Assembly (NCBI GenBank): GCA_963811685.1
Contig: CAWESK010000004.1
Span: 81,080 to 145,079 of the forward strand
DNA length: 64,000 nucleotides
Direction of reading: 5' to 3'
Source: CAIWHR01 sp963811685
Lineage (GTDB): Bacteria > Pseudomonadota > Gammaproteobacteria > Burkholderiales > Casimicrobiaceae
The position numbers and the translations under genes were made by a program. Of this stretch, positions 8,577-18,255 are shown piece after piece; within the stretch, counting starts at the first letter, position 1; every line of letters starts with the position of its first letter. The notes beneath the pieces are model-generated. The model ran no database searches. It saw only the letters and a program-made list of their open reading frames with translations, and was not told where the DNA came from.

Positions 8577-9711
8577 TCAAAGTCCGAACCAGCGCGCGCG
8601 CCGGCTCGCGCCGAAGCGTTCCTTGTCCGCCCGCAGCGCCACCGCAGGCTCGTGATATTTGCCGGTCGGCTTGGGTCCGGAGAAAAAGTCGACATCGACG
8701 CGGCCGATTCGCCCGCCGCCGAATTCGATGTAACACGATCCCGCGCCACTGTAGAGCGCGCCGTCGCCCTGTCCGCGAATTTTCGCCACCAGCGACGAGA
8801 GCGACCGCTTTCGCGGCGCCCTCGGCGAATACGCCGGCCTTCGGCGTCCCCGTGTTTGCAATGTCGCCGATCGCGAACACATTGGGAAATTTCGTTTCCA
8901 GCGTCCGCGGGTTGACGGGGATCCAGCCGTTTTCGGAAAGGCCGCAGGCCTCCACGACCGCGGGTGGACGATGCTTCGGAACGCCGAGGTAGAGGTCGTA
9001 GGCGAGCTCTTTCCCGTCGTCGAGCACGGCCACGCGACGACCGGGGTCGAGGGAAACCACGGACCGGTTCGGCATGAACGTGATATCGCGTTCGGCGAAT
9101 GCGGATATCAACGCCTTCGAGGTCTCGGGCGACGGAGGCACCGGGCTCGATAGCGGCAACACCATCGTGATCTCGCAATCGCCGCGAACGCCTCGCGTTG
9201 CGAGGTAGTCGTGGAGCAGGAGCGCGCATTCGCTGGGCGCCGGCGGACACTTGTACGGCGCGGCGGCTACGCCGACGATGGCCTTGCCCTTGGTAAAGCC
9301 GGGCAATGCCTGCCGCACGCGGTCGGCGCCCTCCATCGAATAGAACTCGTGACCTCCTTCCGCCAGCCCGGGCGTTGCGGCAACGTCATAGCCGACGCCC
9401 AGGGCGACGACGAGGTAGTCGCAATCGTAAGCTCCTTCGTTGGTCGTTACCCGGCGCGTGACCGGGTCGATCGCCGTAACCGTTTCCTCCCGCAGGCGAA
9501 CGCCCGGCTTGACGAAGTTCCGGTACGGCAGACGCACGGCGTCCGGCAGCGCGCCGCCGAACATCACGTCGAGCTTGGAGTAACCGAACACGAACGCGCC
9601 GGCGTCGTCGATCAACGTGACGTCCACCTCGGCCCCCAGAGCGTCGGAAACGATCGTGCAGAACTCGAGACCGCCGAAACCTGCTCCCAATACCGTAATT
9701 CGTGTGCGCAT
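8577..9711 (-). CDS. FAD-dependent sulfide:quinone-reductase-like oxidoreductase (frameshifted near C-terminus)
   Basis: About 378 residues. An N-terminal FAD site (RITVLGAGFGGLEF), a second dinucleotide region and the FAD-contacting FPNVFAIGDIA near the C-terminal third place it in the disulfide-oxidoreductase superfamily close to sulfide:quinone reductases and flavocytochrome c sulfide dehydrogenases. Cysteines occur in YKCPPAPSECALLLHDYL, at a position comparable to the reactive cysteine region of SQR. Near 8805 one extra base shifts the frame; the C-terminus (LVAKIRGQGDGALYSG, SCYIEFGGGRIG, ending RRARWFGL) continues in the next frame to the stop at 8577. Sulfide oxidation is an inference; an NDH-2-like role is the alternative. 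Confidence 0.75.
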
Positions 9712-9745
9712 CGATTGTCCCGAAAGTGACGTGGCTGACGGTTCC

Positions 9746-11471
9746 TCAGTAACCCAGTGCGAGCCCCGGCGGCGCGATGCCGGTCGACAGCACCGTAGAA
9801 ACGGTCGCTGCCGACCGGTTCGCCGCCGAGCAACGGCGCGCCGACAAGGATGCCCGCCGCGTTGCCCATCGGGCCAGAGTTGACGAACTTGTGACCCATG
9901 TCGACCAGAATTCTTCGGGTGTCGGGGCTGATCGCCAAGCTCTCGACGCTCGTCGTGTCCGGCAGCCACTGCTGGTGGAAGCGCGGTGCGTCGATGGCCT
10001 CCTGAATGTTCATCCCGTAGTCGATCACGTTCAGGATGCAGTGCACGACGACCGTGATGATCCGGCTCCCTCCCGGCGACCCTATCACCAGCACCGGCTT
10101 GCCGTCGCGTGAAACGATGGTCGGACTCATCGAGCTCAGCGGCCGCTTGCCCGGGGCGATCGCGTTCGCCTCCCCCTGGACCAGTCCGTAGAGATTCGGC
10201 GCGCCGAGCTTTACCGTGAAGTCGTCCATTTCGTCGTTGAGCAGGATGCCCGTCTTTGCCGCGGTGACCCGGGCACCGAACCATTCGTTCAATGTGTAGG
10301 TGACCGCAACCGCGTTGCCCTCCCGATCGACGATCGAATAGTGCGTCGTGTTGTTGCCTTCATGCGGCTCGATGCCCGGACCGAGCTCGCGTGAGATTCC
10401 CGCCTTCACCGGATCGATCGCGGCGCGAATCTTTTCTGCATAGCCCTTGTCGAGCAGATGCGCGACCGGGTTGCGCACGAAATCCGGATCGCCGAGATAA
10501 CTGTTGCGATCGACATACGCATGGCGCATGGCTTCGATTTGATAGTGGACGGCCGGCGCGGACCGATAACCGAGCCCCTGCAGCGGATAGCCCTCGAGGA
10601 TGTTGAGAATTTCGCAGACGATGACGCCGCCCGCGCTCGGCGGCGGAGCGGAAACGACGTGATAGCCGCGATAGTCGCATTCGATCGGCGCGAGCTCCCG
10701 CACGGCGTATTGCTCGAGGTCCGCCTTGGTGATGATGCCGTTGCCCGCCGCGCTCGCGGCTGCAATTGCATCGGCGATCGACCCGCGATAGAACGCATCG
10801 GGACCGCGCCCGGCGATCTGCCGCAACGTCCGTGCCAGATCCTTCTGGACCAGCCGGTCACCCGCCTTGTACGGTTCGCCATGGTTGAGGAAGATCGCCG
10901 CGCTCGCCGCATCGGCGCGAAAATCGTTGCTGGCCACTGCGAGCAGCGCAGCGTCGCCCTCGTCGAGAACGAAGCCGCGCTCGGCATAGCCGATCGACGG
11001 CGCCATCAGCGTCCCTCGCTGTCGGGTGCCGTACTTCTCGCGCGCATATTCGAGCCCGGCGACGCTGCCAGGCACGCCGGCCGCGAGATGTCCCCTCGTG
11101 CTGGCACCCTTGATGACGTTGCCGGAGCGGTCGAGATACATGTCCCGTGCAGCCGCGAGCGGCGCCTTCTCGCGAAAGTCGAGAAAGGTCTTGCGCCCGT
11201 CGGCGAACTGAATGGTCATGAAGCCGCCGCCGCCCAGGTTGCCGGCGCCGGGGTAGACGACCGCCAACGCATAGCCGACGGCGACCGCCGCATCGACGGC
11301 GTTGCCGCCTCGCTTGAGGACATCGACACCGACTTTCGTGGCGAGCCGATGCGCGGTGACGACCATGCCGTGCTCGCCACCCACCGGAGCGACGGACGCA
11401 GCGTACGCAACGCTGCAAGCCAACGTCACCGCTGCGGCAAAGAGGCGGCACGCGTCGAGGAGAGGTCGCAT
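9746..11471 (-). CDS. ggt: Gamma-glutamyltransferase (periplasmic, frameshift at extreme C-terminus)
   Basis: A secreted Ntn-hydrolase that cleaves the gamma-glutamyl bond of glutathione. A signal peptide (residues 1 to about 25, ending VAYA) precedes GMVVTAHRLATKVGVDVLKRGGNAVDAAVA. The autoprocessing/catalytic threonine lies in NNTTHYSIVDREGNAVAVTY, and the small-subunit glycine motif is SPGGSRII. About 575 residues, normal for the family. At about 9788 one base is off. The true C-terminus, GIAPPGLALGY, is encoded in the neighbouring frame and stops at 9746, upstream of the flavoprotein gene. The ATG at 11471 is preferred over GTG 11477. Confidence 0.92.
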
Positions 11472-11594
11472 CGTCACCGGGCGACGCTACCCTGTTGTCC
11501 CGGGAATGGTCAAGCAAGACCGTCGCGATTTGCGATTGCGCTTCACTTGGGTCACCATGCCTCCGCGCCGATCCATCCGTGGGTGAACTCCATC

Positions 11595-12179
11595 ATGAAT
11601 GTGCCCGTCATCAGTCGTTACCCGGTCCCCAAGCTCGAAGACCTGCCGGAGGACATCCGCGCGCGAATGCTCGAGGTCCAGGAGAAGGCCGGGTTCATTC
11701 CCAACGTTTTTCTGACGCTGGCGCATCGTCCAGACGAGTTCCGGGCGTTCTTCGCGTATCACGATGCGCTGATGCTGAAGGAGGGCGGGCTATCCAAGGC
11801 CGAGCGCGAGATGATCGTCGTCGCCACATCGGGAGCCAACGACTGCCTCTACTGCATCGTTGCGCATGGCGCGATCCTCCGCGTCTACGCCAAGAATCCG
11901 CTCGTCGCCGACCAGGTCGCGGTGAACTACCGGAAGGCCGACATCACGCCGCGCCAGAAAGCGATGCTTGCGTTTGCGCTCAAGGTCGCGCAGAAGAGCG
12001 CCGAGATCGTCGACGAGGACTTCACCGCGCTGCGCGCGCACGGCTTTTCCGACGAGGACATCTGGGACATCGGCGCGATCGCGGCGTTCTTCGCGCTGTC
12101 CAACCGGATGGCCAATCTGATCGCCATGCGTCCGAACGACGAGTTCCACGTGCTCGGCAGGGTCCCGCGAAAATCCTAG
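11595..12179 (+). CDS. Peroxidase-related protein, carboxymuconolactone-decarboxylase/AhpD fold
   Basis: A 194-residue helical protein of the uncharacterised peroxidase-related subfamily. The AhpD-like redox motif CLYC with a following His is present (SGANDCLYCIVAHGA, about residues 82-96). N- and C-terminal blocks (AGFIPNVFLTLAHRPDEFRAF; DEDIWDIGAIAAFFALSNRMAN) also match the subfamily. Members presumably reduce peroxides using the vicinal cysteines; the donor is unknown. Divergent from ggt, with a 117-bp shared upstream region; no obvious Shine-Dalgarno precedes ATG 11595. Confidence 0.85.
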   Translation: MNVPVISRYPVPKLEDLPEDIRARMLEVQEKAGFIPNVFLTLAHRPDEFRAFFAYHDALMLKEGGLSKAEREMIVVATSGANDCLYCIVAHGAILRVYAKNPLVADQVAVNYRKADITPRQKAMLAFALKVAQKSAEIVDEDFTALRAHGFSDEDIWDIGAIAAFFALSNRMANLIAMRPNDEFHVLGRVPRKS

Positions 12180-12334
12180 GACTGTTGCCTCGGCCAGACT
12201 GCTGTTTCGGTCAAGTCACCTGCAGCCACGATGTCCGGCTTCTGACATCGGCTCAGGGCTAGCCCACCGGCGTGGTCTCCGTTAGACTGCCGGTTCGCTG
12301 CCACTGGCGGCCCGACCTCCGGGGATCAATGATC

Positions 12335-12565
12335 ATGAAGCAATATGTCCTTCTTGCCGCGCTTGGTGCGGTGCTCGTAGCCGGTTGTGCTACGAACAAC
12401 ACGACGAAAACCGCCACGGCCGACGACGACGAAAAGGTGACCGTCACGGGCAGCCGCATTCCGAGGAACGACCGCAATGCCGCGGGCCTCAAGTCGTCCA
12501 GCGACACGAATGCCATCAAGGACATGATGAGGCCCAACGCGGGCGGCGGTATGCCCGGTAGCTGA
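12335..12565 (+). CDS. Small lipoprotein with TonB-plug-like VTGSRIPR motif
   Basis: A 76-residue product with a lipoprotein signal (MKQYVLLAALGAVLVAGC; lipobox LVAGC), so a lipid-anchored periplasmic or outer-membrane protein. The mature part is short and hydrophilic (TNNTTKTATADDDEK), then KVTVTGSRIPRNDRNAAG, which resembles the start of TonB-dependent receptor plug domains although no barrel follows. A second in-frame ATG at 12329 would add two residues; GGGG at 12321 favours either. Function unknown. Convergent with cysC. Confidence 0.72.
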   Translation: MKQYVLLAALGAVLVAGCATNNTTKTATADDDEKVTVTGSRIPRNDRNAAGLKSSSDTNAIKDMMRPNAGGGMPGS

Positions 12566-12663
12566 CGCCCTCGCGCCGGCGATCCCATTTTGGCCCGGGG
12601 CGACGCCGACGCCCCCCAGACAGAGCAGTCCTCGATTTCTCGACCCGCGTGTAGCGACGCGGA

Positions 12664-13297
12664 CTAGACGCCGCAGCGCGCGACTACGAACGCGAGCAGC
12701 TGCGAGACGCTGGCGTCGATATCCTGCGACTCGGTGTCGACCGTGATGTCGGGATGCTCCGGCACCTCGTACGGCGCGTCGACGCCCGTGAAATCCTTCA
12801 GCAGGCCGGCGCGCGCCTTCCGGTAATGCCCCTTCGGATCGCGGCGCTCGCACGTCGCGAGGTCCTGAGTTCACGTGCACTTCGAAAAAGCGCCGCTGAC
12901 CGGCGGCGGCACGCGCGCGTGCGCGGTCCTCGCGGTACGGCGAGATGAAAGCGGTGATGCAGATCGTCCCCGCGTCCGCGAACAGCGCCGCCACCTCGCC
13001 GATGCGCCGGATGTTCTCCTGCCGGTCCTCCTGCGAGAAACCGAGATCGGCGTTGAGGCCGCGGCGCACATTGTCGCCGTCGAGCGTGTAGGCCTGCCAG
13101 CCGAGATCGAACAGCCTCCGCTCGAGCGCCATTGCGAGCGTCGACTTGCCCGAGCCCGGCAGGCCTGTGAGCCACACGACCGCCCCTGCATGACCGGTGC
13201 GCGAAGCGCGTTCGGCTGCCGTCACCTGGTGTGAAACGGCGACCAGGTTGGCTGGCCCAGGCGGGGGCGGCGCGGAAGGCGCGTTCGGAGGCGGCAT
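12664..13297 (-). CDS. cysC: Adenylylsulfate (APS) kinase (frameshifted)
   Basis: It phosphorylates APS to PAPS for sulfate assimilation or sulfonation. After a proline-rich N-terminal extension of about 38 residues come VVWLTGLPGSGKSTLA (Walker A), TLDGDNVRRGLNADLGFS, RRIGEVAALFADAG and FISPYREDR. Near 12870 the frame breaks; LATCERRDPKGHYRKA and VDAPYEVPEHPDITVDT follow in the neighbouring frame and end CGV-stop at 12664, restoring a normal C-terminus. The gene stands alone, without cysD/cysN. It may act with sulfate genes elsewhere or in sulfation of glycans. The shift is probably a sequencing indel. Confidence 0.86.
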
Positions 13298-13399
13298 CGG
13301 TGCGAGTTGGAGGACGAGTGCGCGATCTTAACAGCGCACCAGCACCTTCCGAAAAAGCGACGGGCGGCCGCGAAGCCGCCCGTCCGGACTTGCGCCGCG

Positions 13400-14278
13400 C
13401 TACGCCGCGCCGTACTTCCTGAACCACGCGAGCATGCGCTTCCAGCCGTCCTCGGCATCCGCCTTCCGGTAGTTGTCGGGGCGGAAGTCGGCGTGGAACC
13501 CATGCCCGGCGTCCGGATAGATGACGTATTCCGAGGGGGTCCCGGCCGCCTTCAGCGCGGCGAAGAACTTCTCGACCTGATCGACCGGAATGCCCGCGTC
13601 CTTGGCGCCGTAGAGGCCCAGCACCGGCACCTTGATCTCCGCCACGCGGTCCATCGGCGTGCGCGGCATGGCCTCGCTCGGCTGCCCGCCGGGCGCTCCG
13701 TACCAGGCGACGGCCGCCTTGAGCTTCGGATTGGCGGCGGCGTAGACGAGCGTGGTGCGCCCGCCGCGGCAGAAGCCGGTGATCCCCATCCGCGCCACGT
13801 CGGCCTTGCCGCTCCCGCGGGCGAACTCGACCGTCGCGTCGTAGTCCGAGACGAGCTCGGTGTCGCGCTTGGCGTTCACGACCGGGATGATCTCAGCCAT
13901 GCTGGTGACCTTGGTGAGATCGGCGGTGCGCGTGTAGAGGTCGGGCACGATCGCGTAATACCCGGCCTTCGCGAGGCGGCGGCAAACGTCCTTCATGTAC
14001 GGGTTGAGGCCGAACACCTCGGCGGCGACCAGGACGACCGGGAACGGTCCGTCCTTGTCCGGCATCGCGCGATACCCGCGAAGCTTTGCATCCTTGGCCG
14101 GGATCGTCACGTCGGCGGCGTCGACGCCCACGCTGTCGGTGATGACCTGTTGCCCCGACGCGGAATTGGCGAGTGCCAGCGCGGCGCTGGCGCCCAGCGC
14201 CGACCACATGAAGTCGCGGCGGTCGAATTGCTTCTCGGGCAGCATGCCCTTGATATCCGGCTCGAGATCGAGGCTCAC
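13400..14278 (-). CDS. Dienelactone-hydrolase family protein with Tat signal
   Basis: A 292-residue alpha/beta hydrolase. A twin-arginine signal near residues 20-42 (FDRRDFMWSALGASAALALA) indicates folded export to the periplasm. The dienelactone-hydrolase triad is visible: nucleophile Cys in GITGFCRGG, Asp in LGLYGAKDAGIP and His in DAGHGFHADF. AEVFGL supplies the Glu normally involved in activating the cysteine. The substrate is unknown. It follows pyrX on the same strand after a 102-bp gap, so it may or may not belong to the pyr operon. Confidence 0.85.
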   Translation of the reverse strand: MSLDLEPDIKGMLPEKQFDRRDFMWSALGASAALALANSASGQQVITDSVGVDAADVTIPAKDAKLRGYRAMPDKDGPFPVVLVAAEVFGLNPYMKDVCRRLAKAGYYAIVPDLYTRTADLTKVTSMAEIIPVVNAKRDTELVSDYDATVEFARGSGKADVARMGITGFCRGGRTTLVYAAANPKLKAAVAWYGAPGGQPSEAMPRTPMDRVAEIKVPVLGLYGAKDAGIPVDQVEKFFAALKAAGTPSEYVIYPDAGHGFHADFRPDNYRKADAEDGWKRMLAWFRKYGAA

Positions 14279-14380
14279 TGCATTCTCCTGGAGGTTTGCG
14301 CCTGTGCGGCGCGGGTTGGGGTCGTCCGCCGCAAACAGCCATGACTGCGCGGCATTCCGGAGCCGCCGGCCCGAGATGGT

Positions 14381-15655
14381 TCAGCCCTCGTAGACCACCT
14401 GCCCGCCGACCAGCGTCGCCACGACGCGCCCGGGAACCTCGAGGCCGACGAATGGCGTGTTCTTGCCCTGGCTGACAAGCCGCGCAGGCTGCACCGTCCA
14501 GAACGCATCCGGGTCGAAGACACAGACATCCGCCGCGCCCCCGACCGCAAGATGGCCGGCATCGATGCCGAGCACCGCGGCCGGGTGCGTCGTGATGCGC
14601 GCGAGCGCCGCCGGCAGCGCGATCTTGTCGGCGCTCGCCCATTTGAGCGCCAGCGGCAGCAGAAGTTCGAGGCCGGTGGCGCCCGGCTCCGCCTCGGCGA
14701 AAGGCAGCTGCTTCGCGTCTTCGTCGACCGGCGTGTGGTCGGAGCACACGGCGTCGATCGTGCCGTCGGCGAGCCCCGCGCGCAGCGCAGCGCGGTCGCG
14801 CGTTCCGCGCAGCGGCGGCACGAGGCGGCATTGCGCGTCGAACCAGCCGATGTCGACATCGCAAAGATGCAGGTGATGGACGGCGACGTCGCAGGTGACC
14901 GGGAGCTTGTCCTTTTTCGCGGCGCGCACCATCGCGACGCCGTCGGCGGTCGACAAGCGCGCGAGGTGCACCCGGGCGCCGGTTTCGCGGACGAGCGCGA
15001 AGATCGTCGCCAGCGCGATCGTCTCGGCCGACGATGGAATTGCCGCGAGGCCGAGCCGTGTCGCCACTTCGCCATCGTGCGCAACGCCGATCCGCGCGAG
15101 ATGCGCGTCCTGCGGCCGCAGCCACACGCGGTATCCAAACGTCGCCGCGTACTGCAGCGCCCGCAGCAGCACCTGCGTGTCGACCAGCGGCGCGTCGGCC
15201 TGCGAGAACGCGATGCAGCCGGCCTCCGCGAGCTCGCCCATTTCGGTCAGCTCCGCGCCGTGGAGGCCGACGGTGAGCGCGCCGACCGGATGGACGTGCG
15301 CCTGGTTGAGCGAGCGCGCGCGGTGCTTCAGCATCTCGACGAGGCCCGGCTCGTCGAGCGGCGGATCGGTGTCGGGCGGGCACGCGAGGCACGTGATCCC
15401 CCCCGCGACCGCCGCGTTCATCTCGGACTCGAGCGTGGCCTTGTACTCGAAGCCGGGCTCGCGCAGGCGCGCCGACAGGTCGATCAATCCAGGAGCGACG
15501 ACGAGACCCTTCGCGTCGAGCGTGCGATTGGCAGCCCACCCGGACGGCGCCGCGCCGATCGCCGCCACCTTGCCGGCAGCGACGAACAGCGAAGCCACGC
15601 GATCGATGCCGTGCCTGGGGTCGATCACGCGGCCGTTCGTGATCTCGATCTTCAC
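14381..15655 (-). CDS. pyrX: Non-catalytic dihydroorotase homologue (PyrX / PyrC')
   Basis: A 424-residue amidohydrolase-fold protein directly downstream of pyrB. The metal-binding HxH of active dihydroorotases (D-x-H-x-H-x-R-E-P-G) is replaced: residues 59-67 read DLSARLREP, so both histidines are lost (Ser61, Arg63). The CSDHTPVDED segment is retained. In Pseudomonas, such inactive PyrC' subunits pack with PyrB to give an active aspartate transcarbamoylase dodecamer. The role here is therefore probably structural, and a functional pyrC must lie elsewhere. It begins 16 bp after the pyrB stop. Confidence 0.88.
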   Translation of the reverse strand: MKIEITNGRVIDPRHGIDRVASLFVAAGKVAAIGAAPSGWAANRTLDAKGLVVAPGLIDLSARLREPGFEYKATLESEMNAAVAGGITCLACPPDTDPPLDEPGLVEMLKHRARSLNQAHVHPVGALTVGLHGAELTEMGELAEAGCIAFSQADAPLVDTQVLLRALQYAATFGYRVWLRPQDAHLARIGVAHDGEVATRLGLAAIPSSAETIALATIFALVRETGARVHLARLSTADGVAMVRAAKKDKLPVTCDVAVHHLHLCDVDIGWFDAQCRLVPPLRGTRDRAALRAGLADGTIDAVCSDHTPVDEDAKQLPFAEAEPGATGLELLLPLALKWASADKIALPAALARITTHPAAVLGIDAGHLAVGGAADVCVFDPDAFWTVQPARLVSQGKNTPFVGLEVPGRVVATLVGGQVVYEG

Positions 15656-15671
15656 GTCGGTTCCCGCGCGT

Positions 15672-16631
15672 TCATGCGCCCGCCAGCATGCTCATCACTG
15701 CCATCCGCACCGCGATCCCGAACGTCACCTGCGGCAGGATCACCGACCGCTCGCCGTCGGCGACCGGCGAATCGATCTCGACGCCGCGGTTCATCGGCCC
15801 CGGATGCATGACGATCGCGTCGGGCTTGGCCACGGCGAGCTTGTCCTGCGTGAGCCCGTAATGCTTGAAGTACTCGCCGGCCGAGGGCAGCAACGCGCCC
15901 TTCATCCGCTCGCTCTGCAGCCGCAGCATCACGATGACGTCGCAGCCGGCCAGTCCCGTGCGCATGTCGTGGTGGACCTGCACGCCCATCGACTGCACGG
16001 CGGTCGGGAGCAGCGTCTTCGGTCCGATCGCGCGCACCTCGGGCGTGCCGAGCGTGGTGAGGCCGTGGATCAGCGAGCGCGCGACGCGCGAATGCAGCAC
16101 GTCGCCGACGATCGCCACCGTCAGCTTGCGGAAGTCCTGCTTGTAATGACGTATGGTGAAAAGATCGAGCAGGCCCTGCGTCGGGTGCGCGTGGCGGCCG
16201 TCGCCGGCGTTGATCACGCGCACGTGGCCGCGACCGGTGCGGTTCAGGTGCGCGGCAATGAGATGGGGGGCGCCCGACTGCGAGTGCCGGACGACGAACA
16301 TGTCGGCGTTCATCGCGACCAGGTTGTCCACGGTGTCGAGCAGCGTCTCGCCCTTGCTGGTCGACGAAACGCCGATGTTGAGATTGATCACGTCGGCGGA
16401 CAGGCGCTTGGCCGCGATCTCGAACGTCGTGCGCGTGCGGGTCGAGTTCTCGAAGAACAGGTTGAAGACCGAGCGTCCGCGCAGCAGCGGCACCTTCTTG
16501 ACGTCGCGCTCGGAGATCGACGCGAACGGCACGGCGGCGTCGAGGATGCGAACGATGATCTCCGCCGGCAAGCCCTCGAGCGTCAGCAGATGCGCGAGGG
16601 TGCCGTCGGCAGCGAGCTGCGGGTCACGCAT
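15672..16631 (-). CDS. pyrB: Aspartate carbamoyltransferase catalytic subunit
   Basis: It condenses carbamoyl phosphate with L-aspartate, the first committed step of pyrimidine synthesis. The 319-residue protein contains the carbamoyl-phosphate motif FFENSTRTRTTFE, the HPTQGLLDLFTI block and the C-terminal aspartate-binding MHPGPMNRGVEI. ATG 16631 overlaps the 3' end of pyrR by 8 bp. Together with the inactive PyrX it should form the class A-type ATCase complex. Confidence 0.96.
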   Translation of the reverse strand: MRDPQLAADGTLAHLLTLEGLPAEIIVRILDAAVPFASISERDVKKVPLLRGRSVFNLFFENSTRTRTTFEIAAKRLSADVINLNIGVSSTSKGETLLDTVDNLVAMNADMFVVRHSQSGAPHLIAAHLNRTGRGHVRVINAGDGRHAHPTQGLLDLFTIRHYKQDFRKLTVAIVGDVLHSRVARSLIHGLTTLGTPEVRAIGPKTLLPTAVQSMGVQVHHDMRTGLAGCDVIVMLRLQSERMKGALLPSAGEYFKHYGLTQDKLAVAKPDAIVMHPGPMNRGVEIDSPVADGERSVILPQVTFGIAVRMAVMSMLAGA

Positions 16632-17136
16632 CGCCGGCCTTTGGCGCGCGTTCGGTGGAAAGCGCGAGGCGACCGTCGTCGCCGCGCGACAGCACGACCG
16701 ACACGTCGCGCGCGACCGCGACGCGCGCGCCTGCCCACGTCGCCTCGATCGGCAGCTCGCGGCCGCCGCGGTCGATGAGAACCGCGAGCTCGATCGCCGC
16801 CGGACGCCCGTAATCGAAGAGCTCGTTGATCGCCGCGCGCACGCTGCGGCCGGTGAAGAGAACGTCGTCGACGAGCACGATCCGGGCACCCTCGACGGCG
16901 AACGGAATCTCGCTCGTTCGCACCGCCGGCTTGAGGCCGGTCCGGTTGAAGTCGTCGCGATAGTACGAGACGTCGATGTAGCCGACCGGGTGGTCACCCG
17001 GGATCGCCTGGGCGAGACGGTCGGCGAGCCACGCGCCGCCCGAATAGATGCCGACGAACCGCGCATCGAACGCCGCCGCGCCGCGCATCTTGTCGACGAG
17101 CGCGGCGAGCGTCTGCTCGGCGTCAGGGAGGGTCAC
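16624..17136 (-). CDS. pyrR: Bifunctional pyr operon regulator / uracil phosphoribosyltransferase
   Basis: A 170-residue type I phosphoribosyltransferase. The PRPP loop is IVLVDDVLFTGRSVRAA, and IDVSYYRDDF and VGIYSGGAWLADRLA are typical of PyrR. In Bacillus PyrR binds pyr mRNA; in proteobacteria the regulatory role is less clear. The start is GTG 17136, inside the last codons of ruvX (14-bp overlap), because homology begins there. Overlaps on both ends indicate a tightly coupled operon. Confidence 0.9.
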   Translation of the reverse strand: MTLPDAEQTLAALVDKMRGAAAFDARFVGIYSGGAWLADRLAQAIPGDHPVGYIDVSYYRDDFNRTGLKPAVRTSEIPFAVEGARIVLVDDVLFTGRSVRAAINELFDYGRPAAIELAVLIDRGGRELPIEATWAGARVAVARDVSVVLSRGDDGRLALSTERAPKAGDA

Positions 17137-17584
17137 GGGTCGCGTCGCTCTTGTTGTCGTCGAACCACGCCTGCAGGATGAGCTGCGCCGCCATGGCGTC
17201 GCGGGCTGCCGCGCGCGCCACGCCCCGCACGCCGGCCTCGCGCAGTGCCGCATCGGCGACCTCGGTGGTGAAGCGCTCGTCGACGCGCAGCACCGGCAAT
17301 CCGAAGCGTCCCGCGAGCGATCGCGCAAAGCCGTCGGATTGCGCGGTCACGGCGTGGGGCGTGCCGTCGGCGTGCACGGGCCGCCCGACGACGAGCGCCT
17401 GCGGCCGCCACTCGCCGATCAGAGCCGCGATCGCATCGAAGCGGGACGCCCTCGCCTCGCTCCTGATCGTCGTCAACGGATGCGCGACCCGCACGAGCGT
17501 ATTGCCGACCGCGACGCCGATCTTGCGCGTCCCGAAATCGAACGCGAGCACCGTGCCCTCGTCCGCGATTGTCTGCGGACCCAA
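17123..17584 (-). CDS. ruvX: Putative pre-16S rRNA nuclease / Holliday-junction-resolvase-like YqgF
   Basis: A 153-residue RNase H-fold protein with LAFDFGTRKIGVAVGN (first catalytic Asp), LVVGRPVHADGT, and VDERFTTEVADAAL (catalytic Glu). YqgF processes the 16S rRNA 5' end. The proposed start is TTG 17584, 3 bp after the yqgE stop. An internal GTG (TVLAFDFG) would give a shorter protein closer to many homologues, so the exact start is uncertain. Confidence 0.9.
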   Translation of the reverse strand: MGPQTIADEGTVLAFDFGTRKIGVAVGNTLVRVAHPLTTIRSEARASRFDAIAALIGEWRPQALVVGRPVHADGTPHAVTAQSDGFARSLAGRFGLPVLRVDERFTTEVADAALREAGVRGVARAAARDAMAAQLILQAWFDDNKSDATRDPP

Positions 17585-17587
17585 GCG

Positions 17588-18154
17588 TCACGCGTGCCCG
17601 ACCGAATCGGACAGTCGCGAGAAGTCGATGCCAAGGAGGCGCATCGCCGCGGGCAGCCGTGCCTCCACCGGCGTGTCGAACAGGACATCGGCGTCGGCTT
17701 CGACGGTGAGCCACGCGTTCTGCGCGATCTCCTGCTCGAGCTGCCCGGCCGACCAGCCGGCGTAGCCCAGCGATACGAGGACGCCCGCCGGACCCTCGCC
17801 GCGCGCGACGGCTTCCAGCACGTCCTTCGACGTCGTGAGCCCGATGTCGTCGCTGATCGCAAGTGTGGACTGCCAGTTGCCGAGCGGCCGGTGCAGCACG
17901 AAGCCCCGGTCGATCTGGACCGGGCCGCCGAAATGCACGGGCTTGTTGCCGACGTCGGCATTGGCGAGCGGAACGTCGATCTGCTCGAACAGCGTCGCCA
18001 GCATCATGTCGGTCGGCTTGTTGACGACGATCCCCAGCGCGCCGTCCTTGTTGTGCTCGCAGACGAACGTCAGCGTGTTCGCGAAATTGGGATCGGCCAT
18101 CGCCGGCATGGCGATCAGGAAGTGGTGCGTGAAGTTGGCGGCGGGACCGGCCAT
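17588..18154 (-). CDS. yqgE: YqgE/AlgH family protein (DUF179)
   Basis: A 188-residue protein of the UPF0301 family. It shows LTFVCEHNKDGALGIVVNKP, HFGGPVQIDRGFVLHR and GYAGWSAGQLEQEI, in normal order and length. The family is conserved upstream of ruvX in proteobacteria. Its biochemical role is unsettled, despite the AlgH name from alginate regulation in Pseudomonas. It is the first gene of the yqgE-ruvX-pyrR-pyrB-pyrX unit, and the promoter probably lies in the 101 bp shared with the divergent phosphatase gene. Confidence 0.92.
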   Translation of the reverse strand: MAGPAANFTHHFLIAMPAMADPNFANTLTFVCEHNKDGALGIVVNKPTDMMLATLFEQIDVPLANADVGNKPVHFGGPVQIDRGFVLHRPLGNWQSTLAISDDIGLTTSKDVLEAVARGEGPAGVLVSLGYAGWSAGQLEQEIAQNAWLTVEADADVLFDTPVEARLPAAMRLLGIDFSRLSDSVGHA

Positions 18155-18255
18155 GGGTCGAATTGTAATCTGCGCCCCCCCGCCGCACAATTGGCGCCCC
18201 GTCGAGCCGTGGTTCCATCGCCATCGCGCCCACCGCCATATCCCGCTCGCGCCGC

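Noticed and set aside
14381..15655. Functional dihydroorotase (pyrC)
   Set aside because: The HxH metal ligands are replaced by Ser and Arg at residues 61 and 63, so catalysis is unlikely.
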